DNA from: Holophagales bacterium
GTDB lineage: Bacteria > Acidobacteriota > Holophagae > Holophagales > Holophagaceae
Length of the DNA: 33,094 bases
Assembly: GCA_031273105.1 (NCBI GenBank)
Contig: JAISSN010000108.1
Span: 1-33,094 of the forward strand
Direction: 5' to 3'
Part shown: piece after piece, positions 33,063 to 33,094 of the stretch
How positions within the stretch are numbered: position 1 is the first letter of the stretch
Layout of the letters: every line of letters begins with the position of its first letter
Program-made: the position numbers and the translations under genes
Notes under the pieces: generated by a model
Told to the model about the DNA's origin: nothing
The model's database searches: none
The model's input: the letters and a program-made list of their open reading frames with translations, nothing else

Positions 33063-33090
33063 TTGACAGATCGTATTTACTAGATATAGT
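33063..33090 (+). promoter_or_regulatory. Strong sigma70-type promoter at the right edge
   Basis: A consensus TTGACA (33063-33068), a 16-base spacer and TATAGT (33085-33090) point rightward out of the window. The downstream gene is not visible. Confidence 0.6.
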
Positions 33091-33094
33091 GATT

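Noticed and set aside
1-33094. tRNA or rRNA genes
   Set aside because: I saw no T-loop motif with a matching acceptor stem and no rRNA-like stretch; a tRNA scan would settle it.

Overview
The window reads as chromosome of a Gram-negative, probably anaerobic or facultative bacterium. It carries LPS genes (lptD, gmhA), lipoproteins, an outer-membrane barrel and at least 20 classical haem-binding CxxCH motifs in one operon. Heme-related, isoprenoid and riboflavin genes look ordinary. The mix of an OmcA/MtrC-type decaheme cytochrome, OPT transporter, pilin and peptidases would suit an Acidobacteriota (Holophaga/Geothrix-like) or a deltaproteobacterial-type metal reducer. This assignment is inference from gene content; no rRNA is present to settle it.

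Layout. 1-529: the tail of a membrane protein and a convergent type IV pilin-like gene. 887-6640 (+): ribonuclease E/G with a long basic tail, a ZIP metal transporter and lptD, tightly packed. 6673-10251 (-): gmhA, a DUF4124-like membrane protein, hemW and a YhaM-like OB/HD protein. 10483-11481 (+): a membrane protein fused to a cytochrome P460-like domain, behind a promoter with a possible CRP/FNR-type dyad. 11620-17826 (+): OPT transporter, truA, a CsgG-like protein, a HAD phosphatase and a secreted papain-like peptidase with TPRs.

17938-23376 (-): the centrepiece, a four-gene operon encoding an outer-membrane barrel, a pentaheme cytochrome, a pentaheme (possibly hexaheme) lipoprotein and a decaheme OmcA/MtrC-like lipoprotein. 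Together they look like a porin-cytochrome conduit for extracellular electron transfer. 23757-24812 (-): a RibBA-type protein whose GTP cyclohydrolase half has lost its zinc cysteines. 25059-27106 (+): a lipoprotein and ftsX. 27229-31709 (-): pepT and the xseB-ispA-dxs isoprenoid cluster. 31784-32839 (+): a membrane-anchored subtilisin-like protease, followed by an array of hairpins and a good promoter running off the right edge.

Two genome-style traits recur. Many genes start with TTG, and in five places the stop of one gene overlaps the TTG start of the next as TTGA. Palindromic or repetitive elements also occur both between genes and inside reading frames (truA, the HAD gene), where they appear to have been inserted without breaking the frame.
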